NCBI GenBank assembly: GCA_013423325.1
Contig: BLJB01000008.1
Coordinates: 62,001 to 126,000 of the forward strand
From: Usnea hakonensis
Taxonomy: Eukaryota > Ascomycota > Lecanoromycetes > Lecanorales > Parmeliaceae
Length of the DNA stretch: 64,000 nt
Direction: 5' to 3'
Part shown: positions 32,583 through 43,439 of the stretch, piece by piece
How positions within the stretch are numbered: the first letter of the stretch is position 1
How the letters are laid out: every line of letters begins with the position of its first letter
Notes under the pieces: generated by a model
What the model was told of the DNA's origin: nothing
The model's database searches: none
The model's input: only the letters and a program-made list of their open reading frames with translations
Translations under genes and position numbers: made by a program

Positions 32583-34475
32583 ATGTTCTGGACAAGACAA
32601 TTCGAACGGGTCCTGCTTTTTCTAGGCTTCGTGCGGCTCCCCTGGTTCAGTGAAGACACCCATCGATTCCCATCGTCTATAGACCTCTTAACAGTTGAGA
32701 CCAGCGAGCTATCACGACAGCTCTCCCGTGGATCTATTTCAAGCTTACAGCTGGTCGAAGAGTACTATAGAAGAGTCCAGGTCGACAATAAGCAAGGACT
32801 ATGTCTACATGCCATCCTGAGCCTGACTCCAAAGCATATCACAATTGCCACGGCCAAGACTAGAGATAAGGAGCGTCGCATGGGCAAAGTTCGAAGCGTC
32901 TTGCACGGCATACCAATTTTCATCAAGGGGAACATGGCGACAGGTCCCGACTTGTCTATGTCAACTTCCTTTGGAGCTTTTGCATTCCAGAATGCTACAA
33001 GTGATCGTGATGCTTTCATAGTCGCCAAAGCGCGAGAAGCCGGTATGATTATAATGGGCAAAACAAATCTTGGAGAGTTGAATGGTTTCAAAGACCCAAA
33101 CATAAGCCCTGGCTGGTCTGCGCTCGGACATGAAACGATATCTCCCTACGATGGAAAGGTTCGTTTACTGAAACTAGCACGGAGAAAGTTGCTAACTAGC
33201 CTTAAAGCATCCATGCGGCTCATCTGGAGGTTCCGCTGTCGCTGTCGCAGCTGGCTTCTCACCCGTGGCTTTGGGCAGTGAAACACAAGGATCGATCAGT
33301 TGTCCAGCTTCCTTTACCGCTGTATACGCTCTCAAGCCTTCTACAGGCTTGTTGTCGCGTAGTGGTATCCTACCCTCTTCGACAACGTTCGACGCTCCTG
33401 GAATGTTCGGCAAATCTGCTTGGGATCTTGCGAGCCTTCTCACCATTGTCGCTGGACCCGATCCCGAAGATCCCTTTCACGAAGATTTGCCACACATATC
33501 TAAAGACTACACCAAGAACCTGGCAAGTGACTGGTCAGATTGGCGCCTGGGTGTTGCGGACAGGGATTGGTTCTGGAGCCTCTACAGTGACCAGGAAGAT
33601 GATCCAGAACAACTGAAGATGTTTGATACTGGTATTTCAACGGTCGTACGCATGGGCGAGCTGGGCGCCAACGTTACTGAGAACACCCACATACCTAGCG
33701 CCTCCCGTTCTGAAGCACCAGCACCTGCCTTGATGGGTAGGATCATCCGCCACGAAATGAAATTAGGACTCGACCAAACTTTCGGCTCGTTAAAACACAT
33801 AAGCGTGAACTCGCTGGAAGATTTGGTATCTTTCAATTATAGATATCTGGAGCTTGCTTTCTCTAAAGAGAACCCTGGTCAGAGCTATCTTGAACGGGCG
33901 CTCAAAGAGAAATACTCGGAAAAACAATATCAAAGTGATCTAGAACAAGCCTATGTATGGGGCGTGGAGCAGGGTATCAATTACGCGCTCGATAAATACG
34001 ACCTTGACGCTCTAATTGTGCCAGGTTGGTCTGAGATGAGTATCTACGCAGCATGGGCAAGTAAGTGAAATCCTAAAATCTATCATCAGTGAATTGGGTG
34101 TAACGATGAACATTCACAGGAGCACCTACGGCGACTGTGCCTCTAGGAATGTATGAGAATGGAAAGCCATACGGCCTAGGGTTTGTAGCGCGACGATTTG
34201 AGGACGAAAAATTGCTCAGGATTATGGCGCTGTATGAGGACATGATCTCACCGCGCCGCTTGGTACCACAGAAAATGATACCTCTTCTGTCCCCAGCTGT
34301 CTTCAACCTCCCCTTCCTTTGCAGTACAGCTGTACTGGCAGTCAGTACAGTTGGACTGGCATTAGCACTGGCAGTGGCACATCACCATTTTGGGACTGCG
34401 ATAGCTCATTTCAATTTCAATTTCAAAGCTGTCTTAGTTACTGCTGGACTTAAAATATCAGGGGACACAAGTTGA
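32583..34475 (+). CDS. Amidase (amidase signature family) with hydrophobic C-terminal tail
   Basis: Predicted 594 aa in three exons, 32583-33158, 33208-34060 and 34120-34475. Intron 1 has a perfect GCTAAC branch site but a weaker GTTCGT donor; intron 2 starts GTAAGT. The amidase signature triad is present: Lys in GIPIFIKGNM, the cis-Ser in HPCGSSGGSAVA and the nucleophile Ser in GSETQGSISCPA. Family enzymes hydrolyse amide bonds of diverse small molecules. The N-terminus (RVLLFLGFVRLPWF) is hydrophobic and could be an anchor. After the usual family end (about residue 530), roughly 60 extra residues follow, including a hydrophobic stretch (CSTAVLAVSTVGLALALAVA) that looks like a membrane helix. 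Substrate unknown. Confidence 0.88.
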
Positions 34476-37463
34476 TTGGATTATACCATTGTAATTGCTC
34501 AGATACCCTCTTTATCTCGTCTTAATTCAGCAGCGTGAATCTAAATGATGAGGATCTGTGTTATGGTTCGTTGCGGCGATTTGGAAGTTGCGGATAATTA
34601 AAGGCAGGTTTCACTGGCTGCTTCCTGCGCGGTCCCCTGATTATGAAACGCTATCACAATTGAAGAAGCCAAAGCGACCAGGTAGTGACTGTGGAATTGT
34701 CGATGACGCGGTACAATTGAACTGTCTGCACTGCTGCTATGGTGGGACGTTATCACAGCATATTGCTACCTCAAGCCTGGGCTTTACCCACAAAACAGAG
34801 CATTGGCGTCGTCCTTATTGCTATAGCCAACACAATGGTTCGGAGCCTTCGTAGCAAGTATCCGAACGTCAAAAACTACGCTCAGATTTGCTGGATGACC
34901 TTGGACTGTATATGTGCCCTCTTTTCTTTGTGTTTGTCTCCTGCTTGCCAGGAATGTTGTAGATTTTCCCCATGATTCGAGCACCATTTTAATCCCTAAT
35001 ACCACTTGGAGAGCCGTATATGTAGCCCACGAGGCTCACGATCACTCCGACTCTTCCCGCAATATGTCACGTGCCCTTAGCGCAAGCAATAAGCTCTTCA
35101 AAGGTTCCTCTCGCCAATTATGAGCGCGCTCTTTTGATATGTCTGCTCCGCTGGTCACAACCAAGCCGTTCAAAGCAGAAGATAGCTGGAATCGCATCGA
35201 CACAGAGGGGATTCCGTACAGGCTGTCGTCTCAATTAGTCTCGTCACTGACATTCTAGCGAACGGGGCATTGGACCTTCAGATCTTCAAAACGCGGGTCC
35301 GTTGCACAGTCACTGTGCTAGAACTATGTAAAGTCTCTTGCCTAAGCATCAAGGTAAGGTACCTACTTTAAATCCTTAGAGGCGCCGATAGCACTAATCT
35401 CTTTCAGGTTAGCGTCCTAAAGGATGGGTATGTGCAATGCTCACTCTGAGCTCGCCTTGTTCTTGGTGGTCGTATCATGGCGTTTTATGCAGCTGATCAC
35501 ATATGAGACAGCTCGCTTGGCGTACTGGCATCAATATCCACCTATTACTTCTTAGTCCTTTAGCTAATGGTGGGGGGTGCAGGTTCTATGCCTGTATTCA
35601 TCAAGGTGCATTGGGCAGGTGGGAAGTCGCATCTAGCGTACCGAATTCTTTGTTCCCCGATAACTATTGGTTACCGTATGAATGGAAGCGAATAGTAGCC
35701 CTAGGGGTGTGATTATCCTTGCTCTTCCACACATTGAGATAAGAAAATAATGGGTGTAAGGCTGAACTCCGCCTAGCGACTTATTATCCCGCTATGGCTA
35801 GGATCTTCTTGAGACCTTGCGGAGAAGAAAGAATATTGCCTTATTCCCAGCTAATCAATTTGATGATTGTTGAAAGGTGCGCTTCACTTTTGGGTCAGAT
35901 CTTGCGCTAGAAAATCCTCGTTATCCGTCTTCTGCTCCTAAAGGGGCATTATTGGCACTCATGCTTGGATGCTCCGATGACGCTACTGCTCAGCTCTCTC
36001 GGCGAAAGTGTGGCAGACTTCGAAAGGCTTTCTTTGACAACAAGATGTCTACAACCATCATAATCCGTTTGCCAGAGCCGAGTCTAGAACGACCATTGAA
36101 CGATCACCTCCAATCCCTTGAAAAGAGACATGCAGTGTTAAGCAATCAGTTTTTGCTGAGCGATTGGGAGCCGGCTTTCACAATCTATTTTACAAAAACA
36201 AGGGCTAGTAAGCCGAAGCAAAACACACTAATGAACAAAGGGTGTGTGGGGAAATTTAAGAGGATGGGAGAATCTAATTAGCGAATCATTGCTTGATATG
36301 GTCGGGAAGTGGTCCGAGAGCGTTCTATACGTATCTATGCGATATTGTGAGCGGCTATGGACCATCTATCCCAATGCTATCAGCACGGGGCATTTGGGAT
36401 TGCAGTGAGTGGATAGGCATAACGAGGCATTTTTATTTCGTTCCCGTTGAGCAGGATTTAGGCATCGTTGCGTCTAGTGAGTGTGAATCTGTACCAGTGA
36501 CCATATCAGGCATTTAAGACAAGATAGGAACTGATTAACATGAATTCTCACGAGACTACTGATACCGCAAGGCGAACAGATGCCATTGGATCATGATTGA
36601 CCCAGGAAAAAGGTAACAGGTTGCCGAATAAGACCGTGAGGCTTTATGCATTGCAAACTACCAACGAAAACGTTGAGTCTGACGGCGCTACTGATAAAGG
36701 GGTTGCAGATTCCGTCAGACTGACCCGATAAAGATTTGCACATTTTGTACCGCAAATACCTTGTCAGCCTCGTTCGTGTATGGGCTTCAAGATCGTTGCG
36801 CCGGCACTCTATATCAAAACTCAATGCTGTCCAACCCTTGGTCCATAAAATCTCCCGCGCCATTGACTTTTCCCTAGGGTACCAAGCCATTCCATCGAAA
36901 AAATCTGCAGTATCGGAACGACGTCCTACTTCACCATGGACAAAAAAACCCTTGAACAACCGTGGAAGCAGTACATAGCCGATAAAGCCAAGCTGCATCC
37001 AACCAAGACTCAAAAAACCCTCCCGAGCGATCAAGAAGTGAATCGGGAGTTATGCCCTGGCAGCGCCGAGTGTTCTACTGAGGAACATTACCTCGGAGCA
37101 AGTGAATACTGTGCATTCAGCAGCAAAACCAGAATGGTCGAGGTGCATGGTTCCACAGGTACTTCCGGATGAAATATATCCTGCATCAGGTACGCGCAGT
37201 CCATCATCATCTCTCCCTAGGAAGCTGAAAAGTTGCGAGTTTAGCTCATTCCGGCAAGGGACTCCTTGGCAAACAGGATAACAACGACGTACCACAAGCA
37301 AGAGTTCCCTGAGTACTGGAATGGAGGAGTGATTGAGTTATGCATGGAGGGTTCTACATTCAAATACAAGAGCACGGATTTCAGTGGCAGAAGAGTAATG
37401 TTGAACGGTAGGAATGGCAATACAGCGCGTTTAGCATGATCGTAATATTCAATATACGCTCCC
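34476..37463. other. 3 kb stretch without a confident gene
   Basis: ORFs of 70-150 codons exist (for example 35877-36281 plus and 36591-37034 minus), but none shows a recognisable motif or a spliceable continuation. It may contain decayed genes or transposon remnants, and I cannot identify any. Confidence 0.45.
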
Positions 37464-38503
37464 TCAAAGACGAACAAGGACCCTCGTCTCACAGCTTTTC
37501 CTTGCTCTGGTACCTTGTCCGATATCGAAAGAAGCATGTAGCACAGCTATTATCCTTGTCAGTGAACACACGAGCCCATCTTTGCGCAGCCAATCGCTCA
37601 CTGTCCGCAACCCCTGGTTTCGAATCAAATAACTTGATCATCCAAGCCTCATGATACTTCTGTTCGCTCAGATAATACCAAGCATGCTTAGGATTGTATG
37701 TCGAGACGTAGCTCTCCCCATTGTAGTCAGGCTTCACAATATCGGAGGCTCTGAGATCCTCTCTATCAACAGACCGAAAGTCGCACAGGGCCAACGGCCA
37801 TTCTTCGACCGTAGGAACAAGTGGCCTCCACACGCTTTCCAAGTCAGTTTTGGCTCAAAAGACAGGCCGAAGCACCAACTTTATGATCTGCAATCGATCT
37901 GACCACATGTCTTCGGTATAATTGGGCCAATGGCGTGCGAACCGAGCACTGGCAGCTTCCTGGGTCTGATCTGCCAAAGTTGAGAAGAGCATATTGCTGC
38001 TGGTGACACGAATACGTACCCGCATGTACTTGGTTCAGTGGTGGATCAAAGTGCGGAGCCCCCCGAAGCCTGTTGTCGGCGAAACCAGGGTGGCGGTAAC
38101 GCAGCTAAATATTGTCAGCCTAATCCTCACATCGATGCCTACTTGTTCTTACCTGGTGCTCAAAAACATGTGCTTCCTTTGCGTCGAGTTTATTGAGGAG
38201 GAGCTTACAGATAAAAGGATAATATTCCTTTTTGATCCATTCCTGGTCCTCAAAGCTGCCAATACTAAAGGATTGACCCACGTCGAGAACCTCAAACCCG
38301 TGCTGATCCAAACTCAACTCTGCAGTTTTGCCTCGCAGATCAGTTACGGGTATTTCGGAGACGATCTCGGAGACAATGTTGGTCGCAGCAGCGCCAGGAA
38401 CATCGCTGAGGTCGATAAGACAAGTATAAGGCTTTTCTATCCTATACTTGGGATCACAGGCTAGGTATTTGAGCGATGCCTTGACTTGAGTATGTGCTGC
38501 CAT
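37464..38503 (-). CDS. CmcJ/AsaB/GA4-desaturase-like family enzyme
   Basis: Predicted 280 aa in five exons: 38153-38503, 38020-38104, 37880-37970, 37602-37834 and 37464-37546. Phases agree throughout. Donors are GTAAGA, GTACGT, GTTGGT and GTGAGC. The assembled protein follows the family from end to end: KYLACDPKYRIEKPYT near the start, LSDVPGAAATNI, SLDQHGFEVL, VFEHQLRYRHPGF across the first junction, HFDPPLNQVHADQTQ, QIINVWRPLVPTVEEWPLAL, NPKHAWYYLSEQ and a C-terminal SCETRVLV. The H-x-D-Q-T segment is the conserved core of the group. Members act as hydroxylases or related tailoring enzymes in secondary metabolism (CmcJ, AsaB, NvfI-like). No other biosynthetic gene is adjacent, so the role here is open. 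Confidence 0.85.
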
Positions 38504-39237
38504 TGTTTGAAGAGAACCTAGGGAACGTGTTTGAAAGAAGGATGGAAGCCTAAGTGATTACACAATATTCCTCCCATGTTGCTGCATGGCGCGGTGCATT
38601 AGTCTCACAGACAGAGCTATTTATGGGAAAATAATTAGCCTAACAACCACAGCCTTTGGAGCTTCAAGAGATAAACGCACACAGTCAAAGGGGAGACCGA
38701 GTGCCAGTATCAGGTTGCTGGCTTTTACTTGACTTCTGCTTTGGACACTTACGATCCAAGCCGTGTACGAGCACTCCACAATTGAGGTTTTCAAGTAGAG
38801 AGTCCTAGCTCGGAAAGATGCCCGCGCGTAGGGTGTAAGTCACACCACACTACACAGCCTGGATAATCACCATATCTCATAGTCCCGGTAACGACCAAGG
38901 CTATGTTGAATAAGTGAAAACGCATCGGCATTGAAACCTACATGCAATAATAGACATGCATGAACCAAAACCTTGGCCACAATAGGACTAAGGCCTAGAG
39001 AATTGCACTGCCGCAAATTCAGCCGTTGCAGCCATGCAGCCTTTTGTGGGATGGGACTTATGTTGCGTCACAACAATTGGCCATCTATCTCTATCAAGAA
39101 ACACTACTTGAGGTTATACAGAAGCGGACAAATACTATCATGACTACTAAACAACGCGTTAGGACTATTCGGACTATGTTTAAGCTTCGGAAGTGTTCAC
39201 ATATTCGTTCTTTCCAGGTATAAGTACCTCGTTTTTC
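38504..39237. other. Intergenic stretch
   Basis: Promoter side of the CmcJ-like gene and 3' flank of the next minus-strand gene. No ORF or repeat of note. Confidence 0.5.
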
Positions 39238-39798
39238 TCATAGTTTCTTCATCGCGATTCCCGCCTTCATCCTCCATTCCTCTACATTAATATCCTTCAC
39301 ATTAACACACCCACCCCTCTCCAACCCCAACCCATCATCATCATACTCCCCAGACCTCAAAAACCCCTCGTATAGGAACCCCACACACGTCTCCACACAA
39401 ACATTGATAACATGGTTCATTTTGTGGTACAATACACAACCTTCTAAAAAGAGTACAGATCACAACCCATCCCCACCCCCACCTCCTCCCCCCACACTCC
39501 CTCAATGCCCTCTCCTCCCCCTCCTAACCCCCTTCCCACTCGTCGCCACCAAAACGATTATGATAACGCTTAGCACAGTGAGGAGGAGTACGCCTGAGAA
39601 GAGGCGCGTGCGGAGGGAGTTCGTGTTACTGTTCGTGTGAGTGTTTTGAAGGAGAGGATTCAAGGATTGTTGTTGTGGTTGTGGTTGTTGTTCGAGGTCT
39701 ATGCTGTCATTATTATTGTTGTAGAGGTGATTATTGGGGGGGGAGGCTGGGGAGGGGTCGTAGGTTGGTTTTGGGAATGTGAGTGGTTGGGGATGCAT
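39238..39798 (-). CDS. Small single-pass membrane protein, Asn/Gln-rich N-terminus
   Basis: Predicted 154 aa in two exons, 39540-39798 and 39238-39443. The 96 bp intron has donor GTGGGA and acceptor TTTTTAG. Residues 1-60 are Pro/Asn/Gln-rich and polar (NNNNDS, QQPQPQQQS). A single strong membrane helix follows (SGVLLLTVLSVIIIVLVAT). The second exon adds a conserved-looking tail with three cysteines (KGCVLYHKMNHVINVCVETCVGFLYEGF), then an acidic segment. Without the intron, the frame ends in a low-complexity RRGRRGH tail, which is less natural. The orientation would place the tail outside or in a lumen. Family not recognised. Confidence 0.5.
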
Positions 39799-40607
39799 TT
39801 TTGCTAGGGTGAGCCGGGGGGGGGGGTGGGGGAAGTAAACTATTGGGCGGATTGAGTTGCGGTATAGATTGGGGTTTGGAAAAGTGGTGGGTTGTGTTGT
39901 GTTGTGTGAGACTTGATGGGTGGAAAGGAAAGGGATGATTTCTGGGGACGATATGCGTTGAAAAAGGAATAGAAAGTATGCACGGTCTTAAAAGCTGTTT
40001 GTTCACTGTGGCTCTTTCTATTTCCTCCGATTTCTGAAAAAAAGGGAGAAGAAAGGAAATGAATGCAAAAGTATAAAGGAGTGTTGTTCGGATCAATGGC
40101 GTACTCAAAGAGGCATTCTTGTCTCTCGAAGAAGGAGAAGAAAGGATCCCGCTTATGAAAGAAGTAGCTGCAATATCTGGGTTCTACATTGGAAGGGCTC
40201 GTGAGGGCATGAGCGTGTGTCTGGCAACTGTCATCCATAATGTTACACATTCTGGGAATAACGGTCGCTGTGGTTGTTAGTTACACTTGTAGACCCATTC
40301 CTGGTGCTGTGTCCATGATTAAATCTATGTCCAACTTTTGTGTCTAGCTGTTTGTTCTCACCTTTCCCAATCTGAGAAGAAGTTATGGGCTTCGTTTGGT
40401 TGGCGGTCCTCAATCTCTTTACTTTTCACAGCCAGAGATAATAGGATACCAAGGCTCCAACTCGGTTGCCCTTCCATTACGTTCAAGGTAAATGCTATGT
40501 ACACCCAACTCAAGACAAATTCGTTGTCACATTCCTTAGCGTATCTCGTCATTCGTGCCTTGAAAATGCCTTGTCATTATTAGTAAATTTCGATGTCATC
40601 ACTGATC
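39799..40607. other. Intergenic stretch
   Basis: Contains G/T-rich low complexity (about 39805-39905, including TGTTGTGTTGTGTTGTG). ORFs on the minus strand here are compositional. No gene is supported. Confidence 0.5.
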
Positions 40608-43031
40608 TCAGCAGAGATCTTTTCCATTATCCTTCGTATCTTTTTTCCACTTATAATTCAGCAGTCTAGCAAACAGTCCTTCCTTTGCGTTCTGAGGAAG
40701 GTCTTGGATCTCCCGCTCGGATTTGGTTTCTGTTGAAATACGCCGGTACGAATCGGATTGTTCGGAGTCAAAATTGTCTTCAATTGGTGACTTCTGCGTG
40801 GCAAGCGAGGGGCCCGTATCAAATCTCACAACATTATTACGTTCGAGCGTGACAGCGGGACTCATCGAGTAAGTGTTGTGACCACCAGGCGACTGAGAAG
40901 CGTGCTCGGCTGTACGAGCAGCCATACCATCTGATGCAGATTGAGAACGGACTGGCCGAGTACGTGACGGTGTAGGATTTGCGGCTACAATTGACTATAT
41001 CAGCATCATATATCTTGACGGGGTCGGAGCTCAGAGCACGAACCAGTCTGACTTTTTGGCCCATAGGCATATTTTAACGTCCAGTCTGGCTTGAATCCAA
41101 AGAAGTTAAGAGTTCGAGCAATTGTATACGAAGCATGATCATTGGCCCATTTGGTCTGATTTGACCAGAACCGAAGACCGCCCGCAGTGTTGAGCGAGGC
41201 AATGAGAACGTATGTCGGGGCGCAAATGGCGGCCATGACGATACCAAAATTTGCGAAGCCTTCAGTGGGATTCATATCAGTCATTCCAAAGACGGAGGTA
41301 ACAAAGGTAAGAGGAAGGAAGAAGATTGTGACGAGCGTCAGCAGCTTGATGTTGCGCCCCTGCTCTACTGTGATTGCCTGTTGCTGCACCGATTTACGAC
41401 TTTCTAGGACAGATGTGCCACTGAAGAGATTGTCTCGGAGGGCCGTTATTTCTTTGATCTTCACATCGTTCAGTCGATTTATATCTTCCAGTCCTCGGAT
41501 TTCATGCTCAATATCTTTTCGCAGGTCCGCCATCCGCCTTCGCCAGTGAGCATAACGCGCCGATTGAGTTTCATCTCCGGGCCAGATAATCTTGTCTGAT
41601 CCATTCCATACGTTATCCGTGAAGGTTTTCTTGTACGCGGAGATCATCTCGTTGATGTCTTCGTTCATAATACCCAGCGATTGTTGAGCCCAGAAGTAAC
41701 GCCTGATATACGTGAAATCGTCGTCTTCGAAGAGAAGCCTATCGCGTATACTCTGCCTGAACATGAAATCTGGCGGAGACCTGACAAGGCCAGAGATTCT
41801 GTTATACACTTCAGTCAGTCGCTTTTGTGCGTCCTTGAATTCCGCCCGTAAGGTTATCAAGAAGGCTTCCGGCCCGTTGACATAATGCTTCGTCGAGTCG
41901 TGGCTGTGGACTGAACTTTTCCAGTCGGGGTACGCTTGCATACATAGAACATGCCATGGGCCAAAAGGGTCATAAACATCCCCAATCTTGCGGCTGATCC
42001 TCCGGTTGCGGTTCCTGATCTTTGATGCTGGCTCTCCACCCAGCCATAATGCTACAACTGAACAGCACCTACTTATTGGCACGTGCCCATCCATGGCTCC
42101 AATATCAGCTCTTTCGTCGGCGCGTTGCCATTTCATAGGAACACATTCATCGCCAACGATAGTGAAATACTCAAAAGTGAACACAAGGGTCCTTCTATGT
42201 ATGGGATCGACATCAAACGGTCGATGAGGTAGAGCCGTAGTTTTGTCGTCAACGAGCAGCTGGAATGCTTCGTCCATGTCGAAGTGCTCCCTCATCGTAT
42301 AATGGAGAGCGGCAAAGAGCAGGGGTGAGGGTTCCCTGACAATTGTAATTCGGCCAACTGACAGGCGCTGCTCCGCTGGTCCTGCATTGACGGTTTTGAT
42401 CTTATTCCAGATGGTCAAAGCCCTTGGCATGTTTGCCTCTGAAGTGAGCTGGATAGGCAGCGGCGCTCCATCTGTGCCCACTGGAAAGAGTGTCAGAATG
42501 TATCGACGAACACGGAAGCGACACTGCTGCCCAAACTCAGGACTCCTGCATACCGTTGAAGATACTGTAATGTGATAGATGCGAACGGTCTTCTACCTCA
42601 CCAAGCTTGGTAGGGAAAACGGTCCTCCGCTCTGGCACCAGATCGTTGCCAGCAATGTTACCCAAGATTTCCCGCCCAGCCTCCGTCCATTCATATTCCT
42701 TGATGTGTTTCCGAAGCCCCTTCTCGTCATATACCTCCATGGGCAAAGTATGCTGGACAAAGAGCGATTCATCATCATCCGTATCTGAATCTTCTTCGAT
42801 AGAATTGCCAGAGGTCTTGGACACACTTTCCACCTCTGATGTAGGAGATAAGGGCCCGACGTTCCTGCGGGAGCCTTCGGTGGTGAGGCGCGGAGGAGGT
42901 TTGCCTGATGAGGCAGCGACGAGAGCTTGGGCCAAGACATCGTGAGCTCGAGTTAAGGTCTCAATGTATTTTGTTCTATCGTCAGCAAGCTGCTTCAGCA
43001 TCTCCTGTGCGGTAGCTGCATCGAGCGCCAT
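40608..43031 (-). CDS. CorA-like divalent cation transporter family protein (GMT variant)
   Basis: Predicted 760 aa in three exons: 42554-43031, 41053-42480 and 40608-40984. Introns are 73 and 68 bp with GTATGC and GTCAGA donors, and TTCTGAC and GCTGAT branch sites. The start at 43031 is the first ATG; the upstream frame extension has none. The N-terminal 160 residues are polar and acidic (EEDSDTDDDES). A long helical region follows (about 380-540, with DIEHEIRGLEDINRL). Two closely spaced membrane helices come last: LLTLVTIFFLPLTFVTSVFGM, then FGIVMAAICAPTYVLIASLN. The loop signature is FGMT (about 557-560) where bacterial CorA has GMN. This architecture marks the divergent fungal CorA-like clade. 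The C-terminal cytosolic tail (third exon) is polar and probably regulatory. Whether it transports Mg2+ is not certain. Confidence 0.85.
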
Positions 43032-43439
43032 AGTAGTAATGTACAGCACGAAAGGATGCAGTCAGATGTAAGCGCAGCATGTCCAAGGACTGCGCAATGG
43101 AAGGTTGAGTATGGAAGGAAGACAAGTAGTAGAGAGGGAAGAGAAGCAGATTTTTAGGGCTTTTCAGCCTCGTCTTTACAGTCATCATGTTGCCTGCCGA
43201 GTGTGCTAAGGACGATGCAACAACGGTACTTTAGCAGACGACCGAGGCTAGATGAGGCTTTTGAGGCGCCACAAGCCCTACAAGCGATCGCCAAGCCCCA
43301 AGCGGGGTAGGCTCTAAGCCTCTACTTTAACGATTAGGTATGATAGATATAGGGTAAAGATCTTTATATACTTAGGTAAAGCAGGTAGGAGACCTTGTTT
43401 ATGACTACATCATCTGGCCCCTCAAAACAGCTTACCACC
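43032..43439. other. Short intergenic region between two minus-strand genes
   Basis: Holds the promoter and leader of the CorA-like gene and the 3' flank of the adhesin-like gene. An AT-rich, palindrome-poor segment lies near 43330-43400. Nothing else noted. Confidence 0.4.
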
